Assembly: GCF_900699765.1 (NCBI RefSeq) | Contig: NZ_CAADHO010000002.1 | Location: forward strand, 434,001-498,000 | Reading direction: 5' to 3' | DNA: 64,000 nt | Source: Desulfoluna butyratoxydans | GTDB lineage: Bacteria > Desulfobacterota > Desulfobacteria > Desulfobacterales > Desulfolunaceae | Shown here: piece after piece, positions 54,669 to 63,567 of the stretch | Position numbering within the stretch: position 1 is the first letter of the stretch | Layout: every line of letters starts with the position of its first letter | Made by a program: the position numbers and the translations under genes | The notes under the pieces: model-generated | The model's input: only the letters and a program-made list of their open reading frames with translations | Database searches by the model: none | What the model was told of the DNA's origin: nothing

Positions 54669-55778
54669 ATGGTGAAGGTAGGTATCGTCGGATGGAGAGG
54701 AATGGTCGGCTCGGTTCTCATGGAGAGAATGCGGTCGGAAAATGATTTTCAGGGCATCGACCCGGTCTTTTTTACCACCAGCCAGGCAGGCCAGAAGGGA
54801 CCGGACATCGGAAAAGAGATCCCGGTGCTCCAGGACGGGTTTGATGTGGAGATCCTTAAAGGCATGGAGGTCATCGTCTCCTGCCAGGGCAGCGACTACA
54901 CCAAAAAGGTACACCCCCAGCTCCGCGAGGGCGGATGGAACGGTGTCTGGATTGATGCGGCCTCTGCCCTGCGTATGTCCGAAAAAAGCATCATCGTCCT
55001 GGACCCCGTAAACCGTGAGGTCATCGACAAAGGGTTTGATGCGGGCATTCGGGACTTCATCGGCGGCAACTGCACGGTGAGCCTCATGCTCATGGCCTTG
55101 GGCGGCCTGTTTGAGGCGGGCCAGGTGGAGTGGCTCTCTACCATGACCTACCAGGCGGCCTCCGGTGCCGGCGCCAAAAACATGAAAGAGCTGGTCTCCC
55201 AGATGGGCGCCATCAACGAAGCGGCGCAGCCCATCCTTGACGGCCCCGTGGCTGCCGTGGACACTGCCGTGGCCGGTGCCATGCGGGGTGACGCCTTTCC
55301 CACGGACAACTTCGGTGCCCCCCTGGCCGGCAGCCTCATTCCCTGGATCGACAGCCCCATGGAGAACGGTCAGACCCGGGAAGAGTGGAAAGGGGTTTCC
55401 GAGACCAACAAGATCCTGGAAAACGAGACGCCCATTCCCATCGACGGTATCTGTGTGCGCATCGGTACCATGCGCTGCCACAGCCAGGCCATTACCCTTA
55501 AGCTTAAGGACGACCTGGAGATCGCCGAGGTGGAACGCCTGCTGGCATCAGCCAACGACTGGGTGAAGGTGGTTCCCAACACCAAGGAAGCCACCTTGAA
55601 GGACCTCACCCCCACGGCCGTTACCGGGACCCTCACCGTGCCCGTGGGCCGTATCCGAAAGATGAACCTCGGTCCCGGGGTCATCAGCCTCTTTACCGTG
55701 GGTGACCAGCTCCTCTGGGGAGCGGCCGAGCCCGTGCGCCGCATGCTGAATATTGCTGTGGAGAAGCTCTCCGCCTGA
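54669..55778 (+). CDS. asd: Aspartate-semialdehyde dehydrogenase
   Basis: A 369-residue Asd of the long Gram-negative type, reducing aspartyl-4-phosphate to aspartate semialdehyde for lysine, methionine, threonine and diaminopimelate. The N-terminal NADP-binding motif is [14 protein letters not shown] (about residues 5-18). The catalytic cysteine is in [19 protein letters not shown] (about 131-149). Further conserved segments are [16 protein letters not shown] (about 159-174) and [12 protein letters not shown] with the acid/base His (about 261-272). Two ATG codons are possible; ATG 54669 is preferred because GGAG (54655-54658) is too close to 54660. A strong terminator follows. With dapA in the same window it feeds the lysine pathway. 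Confidence 0.95.
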   Translation: MVKVGIVGWRGMVGSVLMERMRSENDFQGIDPVFFTTSQAGQKGPDIGKEIPVLQDGFDVEILKGMEVIVSCQGSDYTKKVHPQLREGGWNGVWIDAASALRMSEKSIIVLDPVNREVIDKGFDAGIRDFIGGNCTVSLMLMALGGLFEAGQVEWLSTMTYQAASGAGAKNMKELVSQMGAINEAAQPILDGPVAAVDTAVAGAMRGDAFPTDNFGAPLAGSLIPWIDSPMENGQTREEWKGVSETNKILENETPIPIDGICVRIGTMRCHSQAITLKLKDDLEIAEVERLLASANDWVKVVPNTKEATLKDLTPTAVTGTLTVPVGRIRKMNLGPGVISLFTVGDQLLWGAAEPVRRMLNIAVEKLSA

Positions 55779-55832
55779 TCCCTTTGCTTCCTGCGGGAAG
55801 CACACCTAAAAGAGATCTGTCAGTTGTAAAGA

Positions 55833-55865
55833 AAGCCCCCGGCATACCTGCCGGGGGCTTTTTTT
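55833..55865 (+). terminator. Terminator after asd
   Basis: GCCCCCGGC (55835-55843) pairs with GCCGGGGGC (55850-55858) and is followed by seven T residues. The CCTGCCGGGGGC half equals the core of the dispersed repeats. Confidence 0.92.
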
Positions 55866-55917
55866 GTTGCCGGGGAAAAGCGAAAGGCGCCCCTGCAAAT
55901 AGCCTTTTCATGGGCGC

Positions 55918-56004
55918 GCCTCCGGCGGCCAGGTGGGGGCACCTGGAAACCCTGTGGCGAATGCATGAAGGCTGCCATTGTGCAAGCGTTATCGAGGAAT
56001 TCGC
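55918..56004. repeat. Dispersed intergenic structured repeat, copy 9 (partial, inverted)
   Basis: It begins GCCTCCGGCGG followed directly by CCAGGTG-GGGG-CACCTGG (55929-55946). Then GCGAAT (55957-55962) pairs with ATTCGC (55999-56004) around a loop that includes CGAGGA. It is a truncated inverse copy; the AAACTTTT module is missing. Confidence 0.65.
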
Positions 56005-56318
56005 GTGGGGTGTGACATATATGCATGGAGGCAGTCATCATGGCCTTGAATATGGGCCTTGGGCAGGCCATACGCGCCCGATCCGCAGCAGGGGAGTCCG
56101 GGAGTCAGATCACTGATGGAATCTGATACTTTTGATATCAAGCAAATATCGTCACTTTAACTGTTGCGAATGCGTTTTTTTCAGATTTGCTACCAAAAAA
56201 TGGCGAAATCCCGAAAATACGCCCGTCGCCGGCTTCGTAACGCGGAATGGATCACGATGGCTGGGTGGGGGTGTTTTGTATCTGGTATCTGATATATCTG
56301 TGTAATAAACTAAAATTA

Positions 56319-56347
56319 TTGCTTTTCTTGTTCGAGTTCGGTAATAA
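56319..56347 (+). promoter_or_regulatory. Putative promoter of the glutamate synthase leader
   Basis: TTGCTT (56319-56324), a 17-base spacer and TAATAA (56342-56347) would start transcription near 56354. The stretch 56005-56318 is AT-rich and holds no supported gene. Confidence 0.5.
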
Positions 56348-56353
56348 TACCGA

Positions 56354-56723
56354 TTTACCACCCACGATGGACGGTTTCGGAAGGGCTTCCCAGCGATGGC
56401 TTTTGCGAAACCACGACCTGGTTTATCTCATGCATACCACCTTGCGGTGTTTCCCGACAGGACGGCCAAGAGCCCGCCCCATAGGGAGTGGTGGCTTTGG
56501 ATGTCTCCGTCTTGTGGCCCCGTTGGCCGCAGTAAAAAGGGAGATCCCGGCAGAGAATAGGCCCCATGCCTCAGTCAGGCATGGAGGCAGCTAACCGATG
56601 TGGGACCAAGGGGGTTGTTTGAAAATCTTCGAGATCACTTTGCGCCGACGGATGTCTCGCTGGCGTGAAATGATCTTTTCTCGTGTGAGATATGGATTCG
56701 CACCCGTGTAAGGAGAGACAAAG
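56354..56723 (+). ncRNA. Long structured leader of the glutamate synthase operon (candidate riboswitch or attenuator)
   Basis: About 370 bases separate the putative start of transcription from the first glutamate synthase gene. Clear stems are GGTTTCG with CGAAACC (near 56371-56412, with GGAAG-GG-CTTCC inside) and CCATGCCT with AGGCATGG (near 56564-56584). The leader carries no open frame I trust. It matches none of the common riboswitch cores that I can recall, so the class is unknown. Confidence 0.45.
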
Positions 56724-57854
56724 ATGTGTCGTTTGTTTGCAATCACCAGCGAAGATCCCGTATCGCCCATGGTGGCCCTTGAGGCCCTGGACGTGATGCG
56801 GGAAGGCCATGACGGCTCCGGTGTCGGGCTCTTTTTAAGGGACCTCGGCGGACCGTTTGAAACCATGAAGGATGCACCCATCCTCTCGGGGATCTTTACC
56901 GAGGCCGGGCTCCGTCGCCTTGACGTCAAGATGATGGAGAAGGGCTTTATTACCAAATACAAGATCTCCTTCAAACTCGACAAGACCCCCCCCGAAGGGG
57001 TGCCCAAGCGGGACGTTTATCTCATCCGCGCCTATGAATACCCCGAGGAGTGGGAGGACTGGAGCTGGGAGAAAAAGCAGGAGGAGCTTACCCGCATCCG
57101 CCTGGAGCTCCGCGCCATGGGTGAAGAGGAGAAAGACATGATCGTCTTCTCCTTCTGGCCCGATGTCATCATGATCAAAGAGATCGGCGATCCCCTGACT
57201 GTCGGACGCTACCTCAAGCTTGACGCCAACGACATCCAGGCCCGCATCATCATGGCTCAGGGACGCCAGAATACCAACTACGCCATCAACCTCTACGCGT
57301 GCCACCCCTTCTTTGTCCAGGGCTTCTCCACCATGACCAACGGGGAGAACACTGCCTTTATTCCCATCCGGGAATTCCTTCAGAAGAGGGGCTTTGAGGG
57401 GTACATGGGGTTCAACTCCGACTCCGAGGTGTTCACCCATATTCTGCACTACATGCAAAAAGAGCTGGGCCTGGGGCTGGAGTTCTACAAGCACATCATC
57501 ACCCCCCTGGCAGGAGAAGCCCTGGCTTCCCACGCCAACAGCGATCTGCTCACCCAGCTGAAACACACCTGCAGGCGCCTGATCATCGACGGGCCCAACT
57601 GTGTCATCGGGAGCCTCCCGGACCACAGCCTGTTTATGGTGCAGGACAGAAAGAAGCTGCGCCCCGGGGTCATCGGGGGACGGCCCGGAATCTTCGCCTA
57701 CTCATCTGAGATTTGCGGCCTGGATTCAGCCATTCCCGACCGAGACAAGTCCAAAGATTTTCAACCCATGTATCTCGACACGGCCATTGTGGGTCCCGAT
57801 CGTCAGGAGGTTCAGATATGTCGGCAAACGGAACGATTACACCTTCCTCATTAA
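56724..57854 (+). CDS. Glutamate synthase, glutaminase (class II amidotransferase) subunit
   Basis: A 376-residue class II glutamine amidotransferase of the stand-alone glutamate synthase type. It begins MCRLFAITSEDPVSPMVALE, with Cys2 as the N-terminal nucleophile once Met is removed. HDGSGVGLFLRDLGG (about residues 29-43) follows. The loop MAQGRQNTNYAINLYACHPF (about 178-197) and GENTAFIPIREFL correspond to the glutamine-binding region. It releases ammonia from glutamine for the synthase centre encoded next. The 3' end overlaps the next gene by 37 bases. AGGAGAG lies just before the start. This split form is typical of archaea and several anaerobic bacteria. Confidence 0.93.
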   Translation: MCRLFAITSEDPVSPMVALEALDVMREGHDGSGVGLFLRDLGGPFETMKDAPILSGIFTEAGLRRLDVKMMEKGFITKYKISFKLDKTPPEGVPKRDVYLIRAYEYPEEWEDWSWEKKQEELTRIRLELRAMGEEEKDMIVFSFWPDVIMIKEIGDPLTVGRYLKLDANDIQARIIMAQGRQNTNYAINLYACHPFFVQGFSTMTNGENTAFIPIREFLQKRGFEGYMGFNSDSEVFTHILHYMQKELGLGLEFYKHIITPLAGEALASHANSDLLTQLKHTCRRLIIDGPNCVIGSLPDHSLFMVQDRKKLRPGVIGGRPGIFAYSSEICGLDSAIPDRDKSKDFQPMYLDTAIVGPDRQEVQICRQTERLHLPH

Positions 57855-59455
57855 GCATCAAGGATCTGCACTGGCAGATCGACTGGAACAAGGATGCCTG
57901 CACCCTCTGCGGCCAGTGCACGGCAGTCTGCCCTGTGAAGGCCCTTGAGCTGGGGGTCTTCCGCAAGCGGCACGTCGACGTCCCCATGGGGCTCAGCGGC
58001 AAGGTGGAAAACAAATTTTCCCTGTTCTACGGCATTCGCCAGAAGACCGAGCCCAAGCACGCCTGCATCGGGTGCGCCATGTGCTCCCAGGTCTGTCCCA
58101 ACGACGCCATCCTTCCGAGGCGGAACGACGAAGCGGACAAGCAGCGCTACCACATCGACCAGGGCGGTCAGCCCCTGAAGCGGGGCGGTCGCAGGAAGTC
58201 CGAAGGCGCAGGGATCCTCGATCGGATCAAGTTCACCCGTATTTCCATGCTCACGGACCCGGCCCTGGATGCCGGGCGCCACGAGTTTGATATCAAGACC
58301 CTTCTGGGTCGGGTGCTGCCTCCCAAGGAGCAGATCCAGCGCCAGATGAAGGGCGAGTGGGTCCCCCCGGTGCGGGAGATCTATCCCCTTGTCATCGGCG
58401 GCATGAGCTTCGGTGCCCTGTCCCCCACCATGTGGGAAGGGCTCCAGATGGGAGTGGCCTACCTGAACGAAGAGCTGGGCATGCCCGTGCGCATCTGCAC
58501 AGGTGAGGGCGGGTGCCCTCCGCGCCTGCTGCGCTCCGAGTTCCTGAAATACGTCATCCTCCAGGTGGCCTCCGGCTACTTCGGCTGGGACGAGATCATC
58601 CACGCCATCCCCGAGATGAAGGTGGATCCCTGCGCCATCGAGATCAAGTACGGCCAGGGCGCCAAGCCCGGCGATGGCGGTCTCTTGATGTGGCATAAAG
58701 TCAATAAACTGATTGCGGCCATCCGCGGCGTCCCCACCGGGGTCAGCCTGCCCAGTCCGCCCACCCACCAGACCCAGTACTCCATTGAGGAGTCCGTGGC
58801 CAAGATGATCCAGTCCATGTCCATGGCCTGGAACTTCCGGGTGCCGGTGTACCCCAAAATTTCGGCGTCTTCCACCTCCCTTGCGGTTTTGAACAACCTC
58901 ACCCGAAACCCCTACGCGGCGGGTCTTGCCATCGACGGGGAAGACGGGGGCACCGGGGCGGCGTACAATGTCTCCATGAACCACATGGGGCACCCCATCG
59001 CATCAAGCTTACGGGACTGCTACAAGACCCTGGTGGAGATCGGCATGGAGAACGAATTGCCCCTGTCTGCCGGCGGCGGCATCGGCAAGAACGGGAACCT
59101 GGCGGCCAACGCGGCCTCCCTCATCATGCTGGGGGCCAGCATGGTGCAGACGGGCAAGTACGTGATGCAGGCGGCAGCCGGCTGTGTCGGTTCCGAGGCC
59201 GACCGGTGCAATGTCTGCAACCTGGGGATCTGTCCCAAGGGGATCACCTCTCAGGATCCCAGGCTCTACCGTCGCCTCGACCCGGAGCATGTGGCCCAGC
59301 GCGTGGTGGATATGTATGTCTCTTTTGACACCGAGCTCAAAAAGATCATCGCACCCCTTGGCCGATCCACCTCCCTGCCCATCGGCATGTCCGATGCCCT
59401 GGGGATTGACGACCGCGACGCGGCAGAACGTCTCGATATCAAATACATGGTGTAA
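57818..59455 (+). CDS. gltB: Glutamate synthase central domain with ferredoxin module
   Basis: A 545-residue protein containing the FMN-dependent synthase centre. An N-terminal 2[4Fe-4S] ferredoxin domain is seen, with CTLCGQCTAVCP (about residues 28-39) and CIGCAMCSQVCP (about 83-94). The TIM-barrel synthase domain starts near residue 175: PLVIGGMSFGALSPTMWEGL (about 190-209), GEGGCPPRLL, IEIKYGQGAKPGDGGLL (about 270-286), AIDGEDGGTGAAYNVSMNHM (about 368-387). The motif CNVCNLGICPKGI (about 466-478) supplies cysteines for the 3Fe-4S cluster. The start is ATG 57818 because AGGAGG lies 9 bases upstream; it overlaps the preceding gene by 37 bases. It works with the glutaminase subunit and the next gene. 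Confidence 0.93.
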   Translation: MSANGTITPSSLSIKDLHWQIDWNKDACTLCGQCTAVCPVKALELGVFRKRHVDVPMGLSGKVENKFSLFYGIRQKTEPKHACIGCAMCSQVCPNDAILPRRNDEADKQRYHIDQGGQPLKRGGRRKSEGAGILDRIKFTRISMLTDPALDAGRHEFDIKTLLGRVLPPKEQIQRQMKGEWVPPVREIYPLVIGGMSFGALSPTMWEGLQMGVAYLNEELGMPVRICTGEGGCPPRLLRSEFLKYVILQVASGYFGWDEIIHAIPEMKVDPCAIEIKYGQGAKPGDGGLLMWHKVNKLIAAIRGVPTGVSLPSPPTHQTQYSIEESVAKMIQSMSMAWNFRVPVYPKISASSTSLAVLNNLTRNPYAAGLAIDGEDGGTGAAYNVSMNHMGHPIASSLRDCYKTLVEIGMENELPLSAGGGIGKNGNLAANAASLIMLGASMVQTGKYVMQAAAGCVGSEADRCNVCNLGICPKGITSQDPRLYRRLDPEHVAQRVVDMYVSFDTELKKIIAPLGRSTSLPIGMSDALGIDDRDAAERLDIKYMV

Positions 59456-59460
59456 CCGAC

Positions 59461-61803
59461 ATGAAGAGCAAGACGAAAATTACCATCCATGGAAAGGAAG
59501 AGGGAACCCGCATTGCTTCGCGCCAGATGGAGGAGAAGATCCAGAAGGCCGTCGCCAAAGGGTACCGACAGATTGAGGTGGATGCCTTAGGGCAGCACGG
59601 CATCGGCGGCCGCCTTCACGGCGCCGGTGATGAGAAGGTCTCTGTCAGGATCACCGGCACCTGCGGTCAGCGGACCGGGTCCATGGGATTTCCCAACACG
59701 ACCATCGAAATCATGGGGGCGGCCTCCGACGACATCGGCTGGCTCAACGCCGGGGCCGAGATTATCGTCCACGGCAACGCCTCCAACGGCGCGTGCAACG
59801 CCATGGCCCAGGGCCGTGTGTCCGTATGCGGCAACATCGGCGCCCGCGGCATGACCATGACCAAGGAGAACCCCCGGTTCGAACCCCCTGAACTCTGGGT
59901 GCTGGGGTCGGCCGGTGACTATTTCGGCGAGTTCATGGCTGGCGGCACCGCCGTGGTCTGCGGCTGGGATCCCCAGAACGAAGAGAACGTCCTCGGCTAC
60001 CGCCCCCTGGTGGGCATGGTGGGGGGACGGGTCTTTTTCCGGGGTCCCATCAAAGGCTACAGCCAGGGCGACGCCCGCATGGCCCCCATCTCCGATGAGG
60101 AGTGGGAGTGGCTTGCAACGAACCTGAAGTCCTTTCTTTCCCGTATCGGCAAAGAGGACGCCTACACCAAGCTGGCCCGTCGCGACGACTGGCAGCTCAT
60201 CGTGGCCCGGACTCCCCAGGAGAAGATGGGAAGCGCAACCCGGTCCATGGCCTCCTTTCGCCGTGAGGTGTGGGACAGCGAGTTGGGGGAGGGGGGACTC
60301 ATCGGAGACCTTACCGACCTGGACATGAGCCATGTCCCCGTCATCACCACCGGAGAGATGCGGCGTTTTGTGCCGGTGTGGGAGAACCAGAAGTACGTGG
60401 CACCCTGCCAGGGGGCCTGTCCCTCGGGTATTCCCGTTCAGCAGCGCTGGGGACTGGTGCGAAACGGTCTGGTGGACGAGGCCGTGGAACTGGCCCTTCA
60501 CTACACGCCCTTTCCCGCAACGGTGTGCGGCTACCTCTGCCCCAACCCCTGCATGGCGGCCTGCACCAAGCAGTCGGCCTTTATGCCCTCCATCGACATC
60601 AAGCAGCTGGGCAAGGCGAGCATTGCGGCCCAGGTACCCAGCGTGCCGGAGGTGTCCGGTCGCAAGGTGGCGGTCATCGGCGGCGGGCCCGCCGGAGTCT
60701 CCGTGGCCTGGCAGCTGCGCATGGCCGGCCATGATCCCGTGGTCTACGACACCGCCCCCACCCTGGGCGGAAAGATCGCCTCGGTGATCCCGGAGAGCCG
60801 GATTCCCAAAGAGGTCCTGGATGCGGAGCTTTCTCGCATCAGCGAGATTCTGCCCCACATCCATCTCCAGCAGCCCTTGTCCGCGGTGGAGCTCGATCGG
60901 ATGAAGGCGGACAACGACTTTATCGTCATGGCCGCAGGGGCCCAGAAACCCCGCATGCTCGATATCCCCGGAAAAGAGCGCCTGGTCACCGGCAACGATT
61001 TTCTGGCCGAGGCCAAGGAGAACAAGGCCAAGCCGGGCAGAAAGGTGGTGATCATCGGTGCGGGCAACTCCGCATGTGACGCCGCCACCGAGGCCGTGCG
61101 CTGCGGGGCTGAGGATGTCACCCTCATCGACATCCAGGAACCCGCCGCCTTCGGCGAAGAGAAAGAGGCCGCCGAAAAGGCCGGGGCCAAGTTCAAGTGG
61201 CCCTGCTTTACCCGGGAGATTACGGACAAGGGCGTGCTGCTCACGGACGGAGAGCTTCTGGAAGCCGATACAGTGATCCTCTCCATCGGGGACATGGCCG
61301 ATTCGGAGTTTCTGCCCCGAAGCGTCACCATTGCCCGGAACGGTTACGTCTCCGTGGACGAGAACGGCCAGACCACCGACCCCTCGATCTTTGCCATCGG
61401 CGATATCACGGGGCTCGGGCTCATCACCGACGCCATCGGCGCGGGCAGGCGAGCCGCCGAGACCATCGACGCCATCAGTAAGGGCAAGCGTCCGTCTGGA
61501 CGGGACCCCCGGGAGGTGATCGCCAAAGACCGCATGAACCTGGCCTATTTCGACCCCAGGCTCTCCGTCTTTGAAGATCTCCAGACCTGCGGAACCGAAT
61601 GTTCGTCATGTGGGAGTTGCAGAGACTGTGGTATCTGTGTTACCTTGTGCCCCAAAGAGGCGATTGAAAGACGCGAGACGGGGAATCCGAGCTCGCCTTT
61701 TGAGTATGTGGTGAAGACGGATCGCTGCATTGGCTGCGGATTTTGCGCCGATGCCTGCCCGTGCGGGATCTGGACCCTGATCACCAACACCCCCATGGGG
61801 TAA
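59461..61803 (+). CDS. Glutamate synthase GXGXG domain fused to GltD-like reductase and ferredoxin
   Basis: A 780-residue fusion. Residues about 1-245 are the GXGXG beta-helix domain of glutamate synthase (LGQHGIGGRLHGAGDEKVSV, NIGARGMTMTKENPRFEPPE). A GltD-like part follows at about 305-685: the N-terminal cluster domain with CQGACPSGIPVQQR and CGYLCPNPCMAACTK, the FAD site VAVIGGGPAGVSVAWQL (about 402-418), and the NADPH site VVIIGAGNSACDAA (about 528-541). The C-terminus is a 2[4Fe-4S] ferredoxin module with CSSCGSCRDCGICVTLCP and CIGCGFCADACP. This combines the beta-helix domain and the NAD(P)H-dependent electron input in one chain. It starts 5 bases after the upstream stop. Confidence 0.93.
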   Translation: MKSKTKITIHGKEEGTRIASRQMEEKIQKAVAKGYRQIEVDALGQHGIGGRLHGAGDEKVSVRITGTCGQRTGSMGFPNTTIEIMGAASDDIGWLNAGAEIIVHGNASNGACNAMAQGRVSVCGNIGARGMTMTKENPRFEPPELWVLGSAGDYFGEFMAGGTAVVCGWDPQNEENVLGYRPLVGMVGGRVFFRGPIKGYSQGDARMAPISDEEWEWLATNLKSFLSRIGKEDAYTKLARRDDWQLIVARTPQEKMGSATRSMASFRREVWDSELGEGGLIGDLTDLDMSHVPVITTGEMRRFVPVWENQKYVAPCQGACPSGIPVQQRWGLVRNGLVDEAVELALHYTPFPATVCGYLCPNPCMAACTKQSAFMPSIDIKQLGKASIAAQVPSVPEVSGRKVAVIGGGPAGVSVAWQLRMAGHDPVVYDTAPTLGGKIASVIPESRIPKEVLDAELSRISEILPHIHLQQPLSAVELDRMKADNDFIVMAAGAQKPRMLDIPGKERLVTGNDFLAEAKENKAKPGRKVVIIGAGNSACDAATEAVRCGAEDVTLIDIQEPAAFGEEKEAAEKAGAKFKWPCFTREITDKGVLLTDGELLEADTVILSIGDMADSEFLPRSVTIARNGYVSVDENGQTTDPSIFAIGDITGLGLITDAIGAGRRAAETIDAISKGKRPSGRDPREVIAKDRMNLAYFDPRLSVFEDLQTCGTECSSCGSCRDCGICVTLCPKEAIERRETGNPSSPFEYVVKTDRCIGCGFCADACPCGIWTLITNTPMG

Positions 61804-62088
61804 AACCGGTTTTATATCGGTTTCAAGGTGAGGGGAGCGCCCTTTTATCTTCACCGACACAACAGCTGACAGTTTCCATTTGGTTTATTGCTATCCCGCT
61901 TTTTACCGCCTGCGTAAGAAGCGGGATAGTTGCGCGCGGACTCCGGCAAAGGAAAACACCCCTTCAAAGAGCCGTAATGACGATGGATCCACGTGATCCG
62001 TCTCACCATGATTCATGCATTATGGACGGGCCATGCAGGGCCGCCCTTTGGTGTCCCGCATCGTTTGTCAAATAAGGAATCACCTTTC

Positions 62089-63225
62089 ATGAAAGCACTG
62101 CTTGCCCTCGAAGACGGACGAATTTTTTCGTGCCGCAGCTTTACAGGTCCCGGCGAGGTGGGTGGAGAGGTTGTCTTCAACACCAGCATGACGGGGTATC
62201 AGGAAATTCTCACCGACCCCTCCTACCGTGGACAGATGGTCACCATGACCTATCCCCTCATTGGAAACTACGGCGTAAGCCGTGAGGACGTGGAGTCCTC
62301 CCGGATCCAGGCCTCAGCCCTCATCGTCCGAGAGTATCAGGACGATTACAGCAACTGGCGGGCCGACATGAGCCTGGCTGACTACCTCAAGGCAGCCAAT
62401 GTCGTGGGCATCGATGAACTCGATACCCGGGCACTGACCCTGCACCTCAGGACCCACGGCGCCAAGCGCGGCATCATCTCAACGGATGTGGCCAACCCCG
62501 AGGCCCTCGTGGAAAAAGCCAAGGCCCTGCCCTCCATGGAAGGGTGCGACCTGGCCAGCGGCGTCTCCACGGACAAGCCCTACCGCCTGGTCAACGACAC
62601 CCCGGTCTTCATTCAGGAAGAGCTGGCAGAGGGCCTTTTTACCGCCCGAGGCGAGAAAAAAGCGGTGGTGGCCTTTGACTTCGGCATCAAGTTCAACATC
62701 ATCCGCCTTCTGGAAGCCGCAGGTTGCGAGGTGATTGTGGTGCCCGCAAACACCACCGCTGAGACCGTCAAGGCCATGAACCCCGACGGAATCTTTCTCT
62801 CCAACGGCCCCGGCGACCCCGAGCCCGTGACCTACGCCGTAGAGACGGTGAAAGCCCTCATCGGGTACCGCCCCATTTTCGGCATCTGCCTCGGCCACCA
62901 GATCATGAGCCTGGCCCTGGGCGGAAAGACCTACAAGCTCAAGTTCGGCCACCGCGGCGGCAACCAGCCCGTGCAGAACACCGAAACATCCAAGGTGGAG
63001 ATCACCAGTCAGAACCACGGATTTGCAGCCGACATGGACAGCCTGTCCGCAGCCGACGTGGAAGTGTCCCATGTGAACCTCAACGACCGCACCGTGGAAG
63101 GCTTGAGACACAAGGTTCACCCCGTGCTCAGTGTGCAGTACCATCCGGAGGCGTCTCCGGGCCCCAACGATGCCCAGTACTTGTTTGATGAGTTTGTTTC
63201 CATGATGGAACGTTTCACTGTTTAA
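62089..63225 (+). CDS. carA: Carbamoyl-phosphate synthase small subunit
   Basis: A 378-residue CarA, the glutamine-hydrolysing subunit feeding ammonia to CarB for arginine and pyrimidine synthesis. The N-terminal domain carries the family pattern VFNTSMTGYQEILTDPSYRG followed by QMVTMTYPLIGNYG (about residues 29-62). The class I glutaminase domain has FLSNGPGDPEPV (about 240-251), the catalytic Cys in IFGICLGHQIM (about 263-273), and the His/Glu pair in QYHPEASPGP (about 349-358). ATG 62089 has AAGGA at a good distance and gives the expected MKALLALEDG start; the frame extends to 61993 without support. carB follows after a terminator and a dispersed repeat rather than directly. Confidence 0.96.
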   Translation: MKALLALEDGRIFSCRSFTGPGEVGGEVVFNTSMTGYQEILTDPSYRGQMVTMTYPLIGNYGVSREDVESSRIQASALIVREYQDDYSNWRADMSLADYLKAANVVGIDELDTRALTLHLRTHGAKRGIISTDVANPEALVEKAKALPSMEGCDLASGVSTDKPYRLVNDTPVFIQEELAEGLFTARGEKKAVVAFDFGIKFNIIRLLEAAGCEVIVVPANTTAETVKAMNPDGIFLSNGPGDPEPVTYAVETVKALIGYRPIFGICLGHQIMSLALGGKTYKLKFGHRGGNQPVQNTETSKVEITSQNHGFAADMDSLSAADVEVSHVNLNDRTVEGLRHKVHPVLSVQYHPEASPGPNDAQYLFDEFVSMMERFTV

Positions 63226-63227
63226 GA

Positions 63228-63254
63228 ACAGGGCACTTGTTGCCCTGTTTTTTT
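63228..63254 (+). terminator. Terminator after carA
   Basis: ACAGGGCA (63228-63235) pairs with TGCCCTGT (63241-63248), followed by about seven T residues. It separates carA from carB. Confidence 0.92.
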
Positions 63255-63268
63255 ATGCCCGAAAGTTT

Positions 63269-63532
63269 GCCTCCGGCGGCCAGGGGATGATCCCCTGGGC
63301 CCCAGGTTCGCGAATGCTCCTGACCTTCGTTCCTCAGGTCGATCACATTCGCTGACGGGCTTCGCCCGTGGTGAGGCTGAGGTGAATTGAATGAGGTCAA
63401 AATGCTTCCGGTCATGTTTAAACCTGTGCAGGTCAGGAAGACGAAGGCACCTCACGTGTTTATAACCTGTTTGTCAAACCCAGCTCATATACATTGGGCA
63501 AACGTTTGGCCCCCGGCAGGCTCGCCGGAGGC
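63269..63532. repeat. Dispersed intergenic structured repeat, copy 10 (inverted)
   Basis: Inverted relative to copy 1. Its left end GCCTCCGGCGG is followed by CCAGGGGAT-G-ATCCCCTGG (63279-63297). The central stem is GCGAATG (63310-63316) with CATTCGC (63346-63352), with TTCGTTCCTCAGG in the loop. The right end has CCTGTTTGTCAAACCCAGC, GGCCCCCGGCAGG and CTCGCCGGAGGC. It fills the gap between carA and carB. Confidence 0.88.
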
Positions 63533-63567
63533 AACCATAACCGATAGATTAGTAGAGGCAAGGGATC

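Noticed and set aside
56247..56594. 115-residue frame in the glutamate synthase leader region
   Set aside because: No ribosome site, atypical composition, and it spans the putative promoter and hairpins of the leader.
56354..56723. RNase P RNA, tmRNA, SRP RNA or 6S RNA in this gap
   Set aside because: The hallmark conserved segments of these RNAs were not found; the position directly before glutamate synthase fits a leader better.
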